The position numbers and the translations under genes are program-made. Positions 34,137 to 44,073 of a stretch of DNA of 64,000 nt are shown in pieces (position 1 is the first letter of the stretch; each line of letters begins with the position of its first letter). The notes below the pieces were generated by a model. It was not told the DNA's origin. It was given only the letters and a program-made list of their open reading frames with translations, and did not search any database. Origin of the DNA: Pacificoceanicola sp048553275 (lineage in GTDB: Bacteria > Pseudomonadota > Alphaproteobacteria > Rhodobacterales > Rhodobacteraceae); the NCBI RefSeq assembly GCF_048553275.1, contig NZ_JBLZMW010000019.1, positions 1-64,000 of the forward strand. The letters are read 5' to 3'.

Positions 34137-35351
34137 TCATGTCGGATCTGCGATGGCGCCCTGTGCCCGGAGGCGTTCGATCTCGGTTTCTTCATAGCCG
34201 AGAGCATGCAGGATGCTGTGCGTATCTTGTCCGAGAAGGCTTGGCGCTTCCGCCGGTGAGGGACCTTTGCCGTCGAAGCGGATCGGACCACGCACCATGC
34301 GAAGATCGCCTTCGGTCGGGTGCCGGGCGGTTTCAACCAGGCCGCGCGCCGCGACATGGGGCTGCTCCAGTGCGTCGCCAATCGAAAGTATCGGGGCGTT
34401 GGGCACGTCGAACTCGCTGAGACGTTGCAGCCAGAAGTCCGTCGTGTCGCAGGACATCCGTGCGTGGATGATCTCCTGCAAGGCATCCCGGTTGGCAAGC
34501 CGGGCCTCGTAGAGGGCGAAACGCGGATCCTCGATCAATTCTTCATGGCCGAGGCAGCGCGCGAAATTGTGCCAGAACCGTTCCGTCAGGCAGGCAACGA
34601 TCACGTGGCCATCCGATGTCGGAAAGGAGCCGTAGGGCACGATGCTGGGATGTTGGGTTCCGACGGGCTGCGGACTTTGGCCCGTCACGAAGTAGATTTG
34701 CGACAGGTAGCCTTGCAACGCAATGAGGCTGTCCAGCATGGCGACCTCGACGTGACGACCCTTGCCGGTGGCGTTGCGCTCATGCAGGGCGGCGAGCAGG
34801 CCGAACAGGGAAAAGATGCTGCCGGCCATGTCGCCCAAGGGGACGCCCAGCTTGTTCGGCGCCTGACCTGGTTCGCAATTGACGCTCATCACACCGGATA
34901 GGGCCTGCGCCACGATGTCGAAGGCGGGCTTGTCGCCCAGTGGACTGTCCTGACCGAATCCGGTGATCGAGCAATAGATCAGGCGCGGGTTGTCCTGCCG
35001 CAGGGTTTCGTAACCGATGCCCAGACGGTCCATGACGCCGGGGCGAAAGTTTTCCAGCACGATGTCGCTTTGTCCTGCAAGGTCGCGCGCGATCTGGACG
35101 CCTTCGGGCGATTTGAGGTTCAGCGCGATGCTCTGCTTGGAGCGGTTCAGCGCGATGTAGTAATGGCTGAGTTTGCCGTGGAACGGTGGAAAACTACGGG
35201 TTTCGTCGCCCTTTTCCAACGGTTCGATCTTGATCACCTCGGCGCCGAGGTCGGCCAGCACCATGCTGGCATAGGGTCCGGAGAGGATCCTGGAGAAATC
35301 CAGAACCTTGACCCCGGCCAGCGGCCCCGAACGCGTGTTTGTAGAAGTCAT
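34137..35351 (-). CDS. CaiB/BaiF (class III) CoA-transferase
   Basis: This is a 404-residue class III acyl-CoA:carboxylate CoA-transferase. It starts GPLAGVKVLDFSRILSGPYA, has KIEPLEKGDETRSFPPFHG, GFGQDSPLGDKPAFDIVAQA, and GVPLGDMAGSIFSLFGLLAA, which carries the catalytic Asp. ATG at 35351-35349 overlaps the thioesterase stop by ATGA. It is third in an IclR-thioesterase-CoA transferase operon facing the acyl-CoA synthetase. It probably moves CoA between the imported acid and an internal acyl-CoA; the exact acids are unknown. Confidence 0.9.
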   Translation of the reverse strand: MTSTNTRSGPLAGVKVLDFSRILSGPYASMVLADLGAEVIKIEPLEKGDETRSFPPFHGKLSHYYIALNRSKQSIALNLKSPEGVQIARDLAGQSDIVLENFRPGVMDRLGIGYETLRQDNPRLIYCSITGFGQDSPLGDKPAFDIVAQALSGVMSVNCEPGQAPNKLGVPLGDMAGSIFSLFGLLAALHERNATGKGRHVEVAMLDSLIALQGYLSQIYFVTGQSPQPVGTQHPSIVPYGSFPTSDGHVIVACLTERFWHNFARCLGHEELIEDPRFALYEARLANRDALQEIIHARMSCDTTDFWLQRLSEFDVPNAPILSIGDALEQPHVAARGLVETARHPTEGDLRMVRGPIRFDGKGPSPAEAPSLLGQDTHSILHALGYEETEIERLRAQGAIADPT

Positions 35352-35776
35352 GCTGTTTGCCCCGTTTGTGACGATATTTTCATGATGGCCGATGCGGATG
35401 CGACCGGCCCGTTGGCGGACGTGATGTCGGCATCGACAAAGATCAGGGATCGCGTGCCGTGGCGGATCGTGGCGCGCGTTTCAAGAAAGTCTCCCGCACG
35501 GGCTGCCCCCAGGAACCTGGTATCCATCTGGACCGTGACCGTCGGCTGACGATCGGCAGAATTCCACGCAACAAGAGCGATCACCTGGTCCAGTAGGCTG
35601 GTCAGAACACCGCCATGCACAAGGCCGATATGGTTCTTGTGCCCTTCGTTTGTCTGCAAACCGTAGGTATTTCGGTCCTCGATCCTGGTCGAGCGCAGAA
35701 GGGGCCCGATCTGCCCCATGAAGCCCTCGATCCGGATGGGCTTCCAGCCGTCCGGTGGAATGTCCTGATCTGTCAA
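35348..35776 (-). CDS. PaaI-type hotdog thioesterase
   Basis: This 142-residue hotdog protein includes GHKNHIGLVHGGVLTSLLDQ (PaaI/YbgC-like HGG motif, about residues 49-68), then TVQMDTRFLGAARAGDFLE and RHGTRSLIFVDADI. It would hydrolyse stalled acyl-CoA and recycle CoA. The start is TTG 35776-35774. Its ribosome binding site (GGGAG) lies inside the last codons of the IclR gene, three bases upstream of that stop, so translation is coupled. It also overlaps the CoA-transferase gene by ATGA. Confidence 0.87.
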   Translation of the reverse strand: MTDQDIPPDGWKPIRIEGFMGQIGPLLRSTRIEDRNTYGLQTNEGHKNHIGLVHGGVLTSLLDQVIALVAWNSADRQPTVTVQMDTRFLGAARAGDFLETRATIRHGTRSLIFVDADITSANGPVASASAIMKISSQTGQTA

Positions 35777-35779
35777 TTC

Positions 35780-36565
35780 TCAACTCCCTGTGTCGATTTG
35801 AAGGTCCTGAATGTGGTCGCGGACCGATTGCATGGCTTTTGCGAGCTTCGGGATTTCCTTGTCTTTCAGCCGCTCCGAAATGCCGATGGCGACGATGGAC
35901 CGCGTCATCGTGCCCTTCAGGCCAAAGACCGGGACCGCGACCACGGTCACCCCCGAAATGTATGTCCCCTGATCGACGGAATAGCCGCGTTCCCGCGCCT
36001 CACGGACTTCGTCCTGCCATGTCTCAAAGGCGGGCGGGTGATCCCATACCAGCTTGTCGAACCCGCTCCGAAGTTCCGATCCGTCGGATAGGTTGAAGGC
36101 CGCGAACAGGCGGCCCGTCGCGCTGATGAGCGCGGGAAAGCGGCTTCCCAAATCGACCTGAAGGCGGAACGGCAGGTTCGATTGCGACAGGGCCACCACG
36201 ATCATCTGGTTCGGCTCAGCCAGTTGCGTGGCGATGCTGGTGACACCGAATTTCTCTGAGAGGTTTGACAGTCGCGGCTGGATCAGGGTCGAGAACGTAT
36301 TGCGCTGTAGCGCCGATCTGGCCAGCGGCAGGATGCCGATTCCGATCGAGTAGCGCTTGGTGTTCGAATCGAAATCCACGAGACCCTCATCCTGCAAGAC
36401 GCGCAGGATGTGAAGACAGGTGCTGGGCACCAGGTCCAGTTCGCGCGCCATCGGATTCACGCCGACCGGTTCCGGCGAACGTGCCAGAAATCTGAGTATT
36501 GCCAAGGCCCTGGATACGGCCGGGACCTGTCGCTTGGTCGATGAGCTGGTTTCATTTGTGGTCAT
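35780..36565 (-). CDS. IclR-family transcriptional regulator
   Basis: This 261-residue regulator has an N-terminal winged HTH (VSRALAILRFLARSPEPVGV, then MARELDLVPSTCLHILRVLQ, about residues 18-58) and a C-terminal IclR effector domain (FGVTSIATQLAEPNQMIVVA, SATGRLFAAF, ERGYSVDQGTYISGVTVVAV). ATG 36565-36563 follows GAGG. Two palindromes at 36592-36629 between this gene and the divergent acyl-CoA synthetase gene are likely operators, so it should regulate both directions of the island. Confidence 0.92.
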   Translation of the reverse strand: MTTNETSSSTKRQVPAVSRALAILRFLARSPEPVGVNPMARELDLVPSTCLHILRVLQDEGLVDFDSNTKRYSIGIGILPLARSALQRNTFSTLIQPRLSNLSEKFGVTSIATQLAEPNQMIVVALSQSNLPFRLQVDLGSRFPALISATGRLFAAFNLSDGSELRSGFDKLVWDHPPAFETWQDEVREARERGYSVDQGTYISGVTVVAVPVFGLKGTMTRSIVAIGISERLKDKEIPKLAKAMQSVRDHIQDLQIDTGS

Positions 36566-36591
36566 TTTTTGCCTCGGTCACGCTGAAATTC

Positions 36592-36629
36592 ATTGTCTAT
36601 ATACAATAAGTTTAGCGTATTGACAATAC
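36592..36629. promoter_or_regulatory. Two palindromic operators in the divergent IclR/synthetase promoter
   Basis: ATTGT-N6-ACAAT lies at 36592-36607 and GTATTG-A-CAATAC at 36617-36629. Both share an ATTG/CAAT core, 25 bp apart start to start. The DNA is AT-rich against a GC-rich background. Position between the IclR regulator and the catabolic operon supports binding by that regulator. Confidence 0.7.
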
Positions 36630-36713
36630 TTGCCTGCGATCCTTACCGTTGTCAACGAACCGGATGACCGCCCCGCGGCAAACCGGAAGACGAGACTTGG
36701 GAGGCAGACCGGA

Positions 36714-38273
36714 ATGACCCGCCTGACGGATTTCACATCCTACGCAGACGCACAGAAGCACTATTCGAAGGAGGGTCTGTGGGCGCTTTTCGACGGCACG
36801 AAAGAGCGCTTCAATATCGCCCATGAATGCATTGACCGGCACGTGAACGGCGATGCCGTGGCCCTGAGGGTCGCGCATTCGGACGGTGCGGACGAGATCG
36901 TCACGTTCGAGGAAATCTCGCGCCGATCCTCGCAGATCGCGCATTTCCTGAAGGGCAGGGGGATCGGCAAGGGCGACCGGGTCGCCGTCATGATCGACCC
37001 GTCGCTGGCGTTTTATTGCGCGCTTTTCGGCGTGATCAAGGCCGGGGCCGTCGCGGTGCCGATGTTCTCCCTCTTCGGTCCGGACGGCATCCGGCTGCGG
37101 GTCGGCGACTGCAAGCCCGAGATCTTTTTCACCAATGCCGAGAAGGCCCCCGAAGCCGTCGAAGGCGGCGCGAAGAGCGTCATCGTGGTCGACCATGACT
37201 TCCTGACCGGGCTGGACGATCTTCCCGCGACGTTCGACTGGGACAGCGCGGGGCGCGACCTTGCGGTGCTGCAATACACCTCGGGCACGACCCGCGCGCT
37301 GCCTGCCGCGGTCGAACACAGCCATCAATCCATCGTCACGCTGATGGTGGCGGCGCTTTATGCCACCGGCATCCGGCCGGGCGACCGTTTCTTCTGTCCG
37401 TCCTCCCCGGCCTGGGGCCACGGGTTGTGGCACGGGACGCTTGCGCCGCTGGCAATGGGTGTCTCGACCGGCACCTTCAGCGGCAAGTTCGATCCGGTCC
37501 GCCTGCTCAAGGCCTTGCAGGATTTCAGGATCACCAACCTGACCGCCGCCGCCACGCATTACCGCATGATGCGCAATTCCGGCGAGGCCGAGAAATTCAC
37601 CTATTGCTTCGACAAGCTGTCCTTCACCGGCGAGCCCATCGATTCAGAGACCGCCGCCTATGTCGAAAGCCTGTTCGGCACCAAGGTTCGCTCGATGTAC
37701 GGCACGACCGAGATCGGCGTAATCATCGCGAATTACCCCGGTGCGGATGATCTGGACGTGCGCGATGGCGCGATGGGCAAGGCCGTACCCGGCGTCGAGG
37801 TCGAGGTGCAGCGTGCCGACGGCACCCCGGCAGATCCCGGCGAAACCGGTGAGCTGATGGTCAAGAAACGCGGCGAATGGTTCCCGACCAAGGATCTCGG
37901 CCGTGTCGACGAGGACGGGTATTTCTATCACGGCGGCCGCGCCGATGACGTGATCATTTCGGCCGGCTGGACGATCGGCGCGGTCGAGGTCGAGGATGCG
38001 CTTTTGAGCCACCCGGCGGTGGCCGAATGCGGCGTGGTCGGATCCCCCGACGCCGTGCGCGGTCTGGTGGTGAAGGCCTTCATCATTCTCAAACAGCCCG
38101 AGACCGACGGATTGGTAGAGGACATCCAGAACCACGTCCGCGCCCGCCTCGCGCGGCACGAATACCCCCGTCAGATCGAGTTCGTCACCGAGCTGCCGAA
38201 GACACCAGCCGGCAAGGTCAATCGCAAGATCCTGCGCGACCGCGAAGCCGAGAAATCCCACGCCGCGGAATGA
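36714..38273 (+). CDS. AMP-forming acyl-CoA synthetase
   Basis: This 519-residue ANL-family ligase activates a carboxylic acid to its CoA thioester. ATG 36714 follows GGGAGGC. Motifs are LQYTSGTTRALPAAVEHSH (P-loop, with Arg and Ala where Gly and Pro-Lys are usual, about residues 188-206), MYGTTEIGVI near 329, TKDLGRVDEDGYFYHGGRAD near 395 and C-terminal PKTPAGKVNRKILR with the catalytic Lys. It begins a run of catabolic genes and is followed by the MaoC-like hydratase. The substrate is inferred from context to be a branched short-chain acid. Confidence 0.88.
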   Translation: MTRLTDFTSYADAQKHYSKEGLWALFDGTKERFNIAHECIDRHVNGDAVALRVAHSDGADEIVTFEEISRRSSQIAHFLKGRGIGKGDRVAVMIDPSLAFYCALFGVIKAGAVAVPMFSLFGPDGIRLRVGDCKPEIFFTNAEKAPEAVEGGAKSVIVVDHDFLTGLDDLPATFDWDSAGRDLAVLQYTSGTTRALPAAVEHSHQSIVTLMVAALYATGIRPGDRFFCPSSPAWGHGLWHGTLAPLAMGVSTGTFSGKFDPVRLLKALQDFRITNLTAAATHYRMMRNSGEAEKFTYCFDKLSFTGEPIDSETAAYVESLFGTKVRSMYGTTEIGVIIANYPGADDLDVRDGAMGKAVPGVEVEVQRADGTPADPGETGELMVKKRGEWFPTKDLGRVDEDGYFYHGGRADDVIISAGWTIGAVEVEDALLSHPAVAECGVVGSPDAVRGLVVKAFIILKQPETDGLVEDIQNHVRARLARHEYPRQIEFVTELPKTPAGKVNRKILRDREAEKSHAAE

Positions 38274-38309
38274 TCCGCGCCGAATAAAGAATCCGAGGAG
38301 AAGAAGACC

Positions 38310-39449
38310 ATGAACGACATGACCCACAAGAAATTCCCCAAGATCACGCAGGAGGGGCTGGACGATCTGCGCCAGCGCATCGGCGTGAAGATCGAAAAGA
38401 CGGTCGAGCCCTGGTGCTACGAGGCGACCCGCGACAATATTCGCCACTACGCCCACGGCATCGGCGACGACAACCCGCTGTGGTGTGATCCCGAATACGC
38501 CAAGACCACGAAATACGGCGATGTTGTCGCGCTGCCCAGCTTCCTGTTTGCGACCAACCGGATCATTTCCGGCTATGTTGGCGGTTTGCCGGGTGTGCAC
38601 GCGATGTGGTCGGGGGCCAACTGGAACTGGCACAAGACCATCACGCGCAACATGGAATTCCGCACCGAAGCCGTGCTGAAGGACCTGATCGAGCACGAGA
38701 CCCGCTTTGCCGGCAAAGCCGTGCAGCAGATCTATCATGTGGATTTCTATGACGCGGCGACCGGCGATCTTGTGGCCGACGCGGACAGCTGGTGCTTCCG
38801 CACCGACCGGGATCAGGCCCGTGAGAACGGCACGAAGTACACCGAGGCCAAGGCCAAGGGCCGCAAGGTCTGGACCGAGGAAGAGCTTCAGGAATACTAC
38901 AAGTATTACGAGCAGGAGACGATCCGCGGCGCCGAGACCCGCTATTGGGACGACGTGGCCGAGGGCGAAGAACTGCCCACCATGGTCAAGGGGCCGATGA
39001 CCGCGACTGGCTTTATCGCCTATGCACAAGGCTGGGGTGGTCTGTACATCCGCGCCAACAAGCTGGCCTGGCAGCTTCAGCAAAAGCATCCCAGCGCCGG
39101 TCCGAAGAACAAATTCGGCATTCCCGACTGCCCCGAGCGCGTTCATTGGGAAGAGGAATTCGCTCTCGAAGTCGGCGCACCGGGCGCCTATGACTATGGC
39201 CCGGAGCGGACCTCTTGGCTGACACACCAGATCACCAACTGGATGGGCGATGACGGTTTCCTGCGTCAGGCAAAGTGCCAGGTCCGCCGGCACAATCCCG
39301 AAGGCGATATCATTTTGATCAATGGCACCGTTGTACGGAAATTCGAGGAAGACGGTCGTTACCTGCTGGAGATCCAGCAGCGCGCGGAACAGCAGGACGG
39401 CGAGTTCTCGGCCATGGGCTCGGCCATCGTCGAGCTGCCAAAGCGCTGA
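38310..39449 (+). CDS. MaoC/FAS1-type dehydratase-domain protein
   Basis: This 379-residue protein has two hotdog-like halves. The N-terminal half (about 20-160) has the dehydratase layout: HYAHGIGDDNPLWCDPEYAK contains the catalytic Asp-His region, followed by VALPSFLFATN. The second half contains HWEEEFALEVGAPGAYDYGP and DDGFLRQAKCQVRRHNPEGD. It lies 36 bp after the synthetase (GAGGAG before ATG 38310). I infer an acyl-CoA dehydratase or hydratase that would remove water from a 3-hydroxyacyl-CoA. The exact substrate is unproven. Confidence 0.8.
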   Translation: MNDMTHKKFPKITQEGLDDLRQRIGVKIEKTVEPWCYEATRDNIRHYAHGIGDDNPLWCDPEYAKTTKYGDVVALPSFLFATNRIISGYVGGLPGVHAMWSGANWNWHKTITRNMEFRTEAVLKDLIEHETRFAGKAVQQIYHVDFYDAATGDLVADADSWCFRTDRDQARENGTKYTEAKAKGRKVWTEEELQEYYKYYEQETIRGAETRYWDDVAEGEELPTMVKGPMTATGFIAYAQGWGGLYIRANKLAWQLQQKHPSAGPKNKFGIPDCPERVHWEEEFALEVGAPGAYDYGPERTSWLTHQITNWMGDDGFLRQAKCQVRRHNPEGDIILINGTVVRKFEEDGRYLLEIQQRAEQQDGEFSAMGSAIVELPKR

Positions 39450-39485
39450 GACCGGCAACTGCAACGGCAAGGGGAGGCAAGGCCG

Positions 39486-39971
39486 ATGCTTGAAAAGGTT
39501 CTGAGCAAGGTGGAGGACGCGCTGCATCTCGCGGGGTGTCTCAGCCTCGTCGCGGTGGCAGTTCTGATCAACGGCGACATCCTGTTGCGTCTGATCGCCA
39601 ACCGTCCGGTGCAGATCCAGTTCGAATTGACCGAACTGTACCTGATGCCAGCGCTTGCCACCCTGTCGCTGTCGCGGGTCTTCCGCGATGGCGGCCACCT
39701 GGCGCTGGAATTCACGCCCGAACGCCTTCCGGGCGCGTTCGGTGCGGTGATTTCGAAACTGCGCCTTTTGCTGCCGGCGGCCTTTTTTGCCGCCGTCACC
39801 ATCATGTCCGGAAAGTTCGCCTTTGGCGCCATTGCCCACGGGGACGTGGAATATGGCGTGGTCGACTGGCCGCTTGGGTGGGCCTATGCCCTCATCCCGC
39901 TGGGATGTGGCGTTCTGGTCCTGCGGCTCCTGCACGATGCGCTGAACCCGCGCGTTGCGGCGGACACCTGA
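39486..39971 (+). CDS. dctQ: TRAP transporter small permease (DctQ family)
   Basis: This 161-residue membrane subunit has about four helices: near residues 12-34, 50-62 (ELYLMPALATLSLS), 83-105 and 124-146. The RVFRDGGHLALEFTPERLP loop is the DctQ hallmark. ATG 39486 has GGGGAGGC upstream. It is the first gene of the second TRAP operon and lies between the MaoC gene and its own receptor gene, so it is co-transcribed with the catabolic genes. Confidence 0.88.
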   Translation: MLEKVLSKVEDALHLAGCLSLVAVAVLINGDILLRLIANRPVQIQFELTELYLMPALATLSLSRVFRDGGHLALEFTPERLPGAFGAVISKLRLLLPAAFFAAVTIMSGKFAFGAIAHGDVEYGVVDWPLGWAYALIPLGCGVLVLRLLHDALNPRVAADT

Positions 39972-39996
39972 AAAATTCCATGGGAGGAGAAACACA

Positions 39997-40998
39997 ATGA
40001 AGACGATGAATACATTCGTCGCGGCGCTGACGGCCGCGGTTGCGCTGGGAACCACGGGCCTGCAGGCGGAAACCCTGCGGCTGGGCGATTTCCAATCCAC
40101 CAGCCATATCGTGTCAATCGAGGGGACGTCGAAGTGGATGGCCGCTGTCGAAGAGGCGACCGGTGGAGAGATCACGTTCCAGCATTTCCCGTCACAACAG
40201 GCGGCCAAGTCCAAGGCGCAGCTTGACGCGGTGAATAACGGCATTCTCGACGCGGCGCTGCTCGGCACGCCCTATCATGCCGACGTGCTGCCGCTGAATT
40301 CTGTCGTGGCGCTGCCCGGTTACTATGGCTCCGCTGTCGAGGGCACGGAGGCGCTTCAGTCCATGCTGGAAGAAGGCCCGCTGCGCGAAGAGATCCTCGC
40401 CACCGGCGTCACGCCGATTTTCGGATTTGTTCTGCCGCCGTACCAGGTGCTGGCCAAGTCGCGGCTGGGCGCGCCCGCCGATTGGAACGCACAGGATATC
40501 CGCACCTCCGGCTCGACACAGGCGATGACAGCGCGTGCGCTTGGTGGCGTCGGAATCTCGATCCCCGGCCCCGAAGTCTATACCGCCGTGGAACGTGGTC
40601 GGCTTGATGCGGTTCTGTTCCCGCTGGCCTCCGTGCCGGGATACAAGCTGAACGAAGTGGTCAGCCACATTTCGACCAACGGCTCTTTCGGCGGCTACAG
40701 CTTTGTCATGGTGGTCCGCAGTGCGCTGTTCGACAGCCTGCCCGAGGACACGCAAGCCACGTTGCTCAAGCTGGGTTCCGAAACCGCGACGCATGTGGCC
40801 GAGGTGCAGGATGAATCCGTGGCTGGCCTGATCGAGGAATGGAAGGCAGAGGGCATCGACACCTACACCTTCACCGATGAGGAACTGGCCGCAATCTCGG
40901 AGCAGCTGACAGCGGTCAGCACCGATTGGGTCGAGCGCATCGGCAACGATAACGCGGAGGCCGTCCTCGAAAGCTACGGCGCTCTCACCCGCAAGTAA
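39997..40998 (+). CDS. dctP: TRAP transporter substrate-binding protein (DctP family)
   Basis: This 333-residue periplasmic receptor starts at ATG 39997 (GGGAGGAG upstream) with a signal peptide (VAALTAAVALGTTGLQA, about residues 8-24). The mature start is ETLRLGDFQSTSHIVS. It has the DctP spacing with GILDAALLGTPYHADVLPLN and a Gly-rich VGISIPGPEVYTAVERGRLD, which includes the conserved ERG. The substrate is probably the acid broken down by neighbouring enzymes. Arg of the usual RVP motif appears as QDIRTSGSTQAM. Confidence 0.9.
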   Translation: MKTMNTFVAALTAAVALGTTGLQAETLRLGDFQSTSHIVSIEGTSKWMAAVEEATGGEITFQHFPSQQAAKSKAQLDAVNNGILDAALLGTPYHADVLPLNSVVALPGYYGSAVEGTEALQSMLEEGPLREEILATGVTPIFGFVLPPYQVLAKSRLGAPADWNAQDIRTSGSTQAMTARALGGVGISIPGPEVYTAVERGRLDAVLFPLASVPGYKLNEVVSHISTNGSFGGYSFVMVVRSALFDSLPEDTQATLLKLGSETATHVAEVQDESVAGLIEEWKAEGIDTYTFTDEELAAISEQLTAVSTDWVERIGNDNAEAVLESYGALTRK

Positions 40999-41079
40999 GC
41001 CCGCCCTTGTATCCGAACGTGCAGGCAGCCGCTTACCCGGGCGGCTGTCCCCTCATCCAATATAGCGCAAAGGCCACAT

Positions 41080-42372
41080 ATGCTGACCTTCATTGCCATT
41101 CTTGTCCTGTTGGCCGTTCTCATGGCGTTTCGCGTGCCCATCGCCTTTGCCATGGGGATCGCCGGAACGCTCGGACTTGCGGCTCAACTGGGCATGCGCC
41201 CGGCCCTCGCGGTGCTCGAGAGGACATTCTTCGACACCTCCGCATCGTTCATACTTGTCGCCATCCCGCTGTTCATCCTGATGGCCGAGCTTCTGACTGC
41301 CGGTGATGTCACGCGCCGTGCCATCGTGGCCTGCCAGTCCTGGATCGGCCATGTCAGGGGCGGTTTGGCCATGGCCACCGTCGCCGCGTCGGTGCTCCTT
41401 GCGGCGCTGGTCGGCAGTTCCACGGCGTCGACCGCAGCCATGTCGGCATCGGCCTTCCCCGAAATGCGGGCGCACCGTTATTCCGACCGTCTCGCTGCGG
41501 CGGTGGTCAGCGTCGGCGGCACACTTGCCGTGGTCGTCCCGCCCTCGATCGTGCTCGTGGTCTATGGCGTGCTGACGGAAACCTCCATCGGCAAGCTGTT
41601 CATCGCCGGGATCATTCCCGGCCTGCTGACCGCGACCGGCCTCGCCGTTGTGATCAAGGTCATCGCGCATACCACCGATCAGGCCCCCAAGGGCGAGCCC
41701 TTTGTCCTGAAGACGGCGGTCAAGCAAAGCCGCCACGTCATCCCGATGGTGGTGCTGATGGTGGCGGTGATCGGGGCGATCTACGGCGGTATCGCTTCAC
41801 CGTCGGAGGCGGCAGCGCTGGGGGTTATGGGATCGCTGATCATCGTTCTGATGCAGCGCACGCTGAGCTTCGTGCAGCTGAACAAGTCGATCAGCAGCGC
41901 GATCCGCGCCACGGTGATGATCGTCGCCATCGTGGCCTGCTCGGCGATTTTCTCGAACTACCTCGCCTTCACGCGCATCACGCATGCGATGCTGGAATTC
42001 GTCGCAACGACGGAAATGCGGCGCGAGGTGATCATGGGGATCATCATTTTGGTGCTGCTGGTCATGGGCATGTTCATGGACCAGCTTGCGATCCTGTCAC
42101 TCGCAATGCCGCTGGCCTTTCCGACAGCAATGGCCCTGGATTACGACCCGGTCTGGTTCGGCATCGTCGTGACCAAGACGGTCGAGATCGGATTGCTCAC
42201 ACCGCCTCTGGGGTTGAACGTCTATGTTGCCGCAGCCCAGACACGGGTTCCCCTTGGCACGATCTTTCGCGGCATCCTGCCCTTCCTCGGGATGGAGATC
42301 ATCGTGCTGATCCTGCTGCTGTCCTTCCCACAGATCACGCTGTTCCTGCCCGACCTGATGATGGCTCGGTAA
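41080..42372 (+). CDS. dctM: TRAP transporter large permease (DctM family)
   Basis: This 430-residue permease has the usual twelve or so helices. Motifs are AALVGSSTASTAAMSASAFP near 110, VGGTLAVVVPPSIVLVVYGV near 144, GGIASPSEAAALGVMGSL near 230 and MGMFMDQLAILSLAMPLAFP near 330, ending with LTPPLGLNVYVAAAQ. ATG 41080 follows the receptor gene by 81 bp. It completes the second TRAP carrier. A short gap (93 bp) separates it from the carboxylase genes. Confidence 0.93.
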   Translation: MLTFIAILVLLAVLMAFRVPIAFAMGIAGTLGLAAQLGMRPALAVLERTFFDTSASFILVAIPLFILMAELLTAGDVTRRAIVACQSWIGHVRGGLAMATVAASVLLAALVGSSTASTAAMSASAFPEMRAHRYSDRLAAAVVSVGGTLAVVVPPSIVLVVYGVLTETSIGKLFIAGIIPGLLTATGLAVVIKVIAHTTDQAPKGEPFVLKTAVKQSRHVIPMVVLMVAVIGAIYGGIASPSEAAALGVMGSLIIVLMQRTLSFVQLNKSISSAIRATVMIVAIVACSAIFSNYLAFTRITHAMLEFVATTEMRREVIMGIIILVLLVMGMFMDQLAILSLAMPLAFPTAMALDYDPVWFGIVVTKTVEIGLLTPPLGLNVYVAAAQTRVPLGTIFRGILPFLGMEIIVLILLLSFPQITLFLPDLMMAR

Positions 42373-42465
42373 CGGCGCTTACCCGACCACGGCGCGCACC
42401 TTTTCACCCTTCTCGGAAGGGCACGGGGCAGTTGCGCGCAGACCAGATACGGAGACCGAAGACAG

Positions 42466-44072
<1,607 letters not shown>

Positions 44073-44073
<1 letters not shown>

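Noticed and set aside
37644..40268. 874-codon open frame on the minus strand
   Set aside because: It lies opposite three well-supported plus-strand genes (acyl-CoA synthetase, MaoC protein, TRAP small permease) and has no family resemblance; long antisense frames are common in GC-rich DNA.
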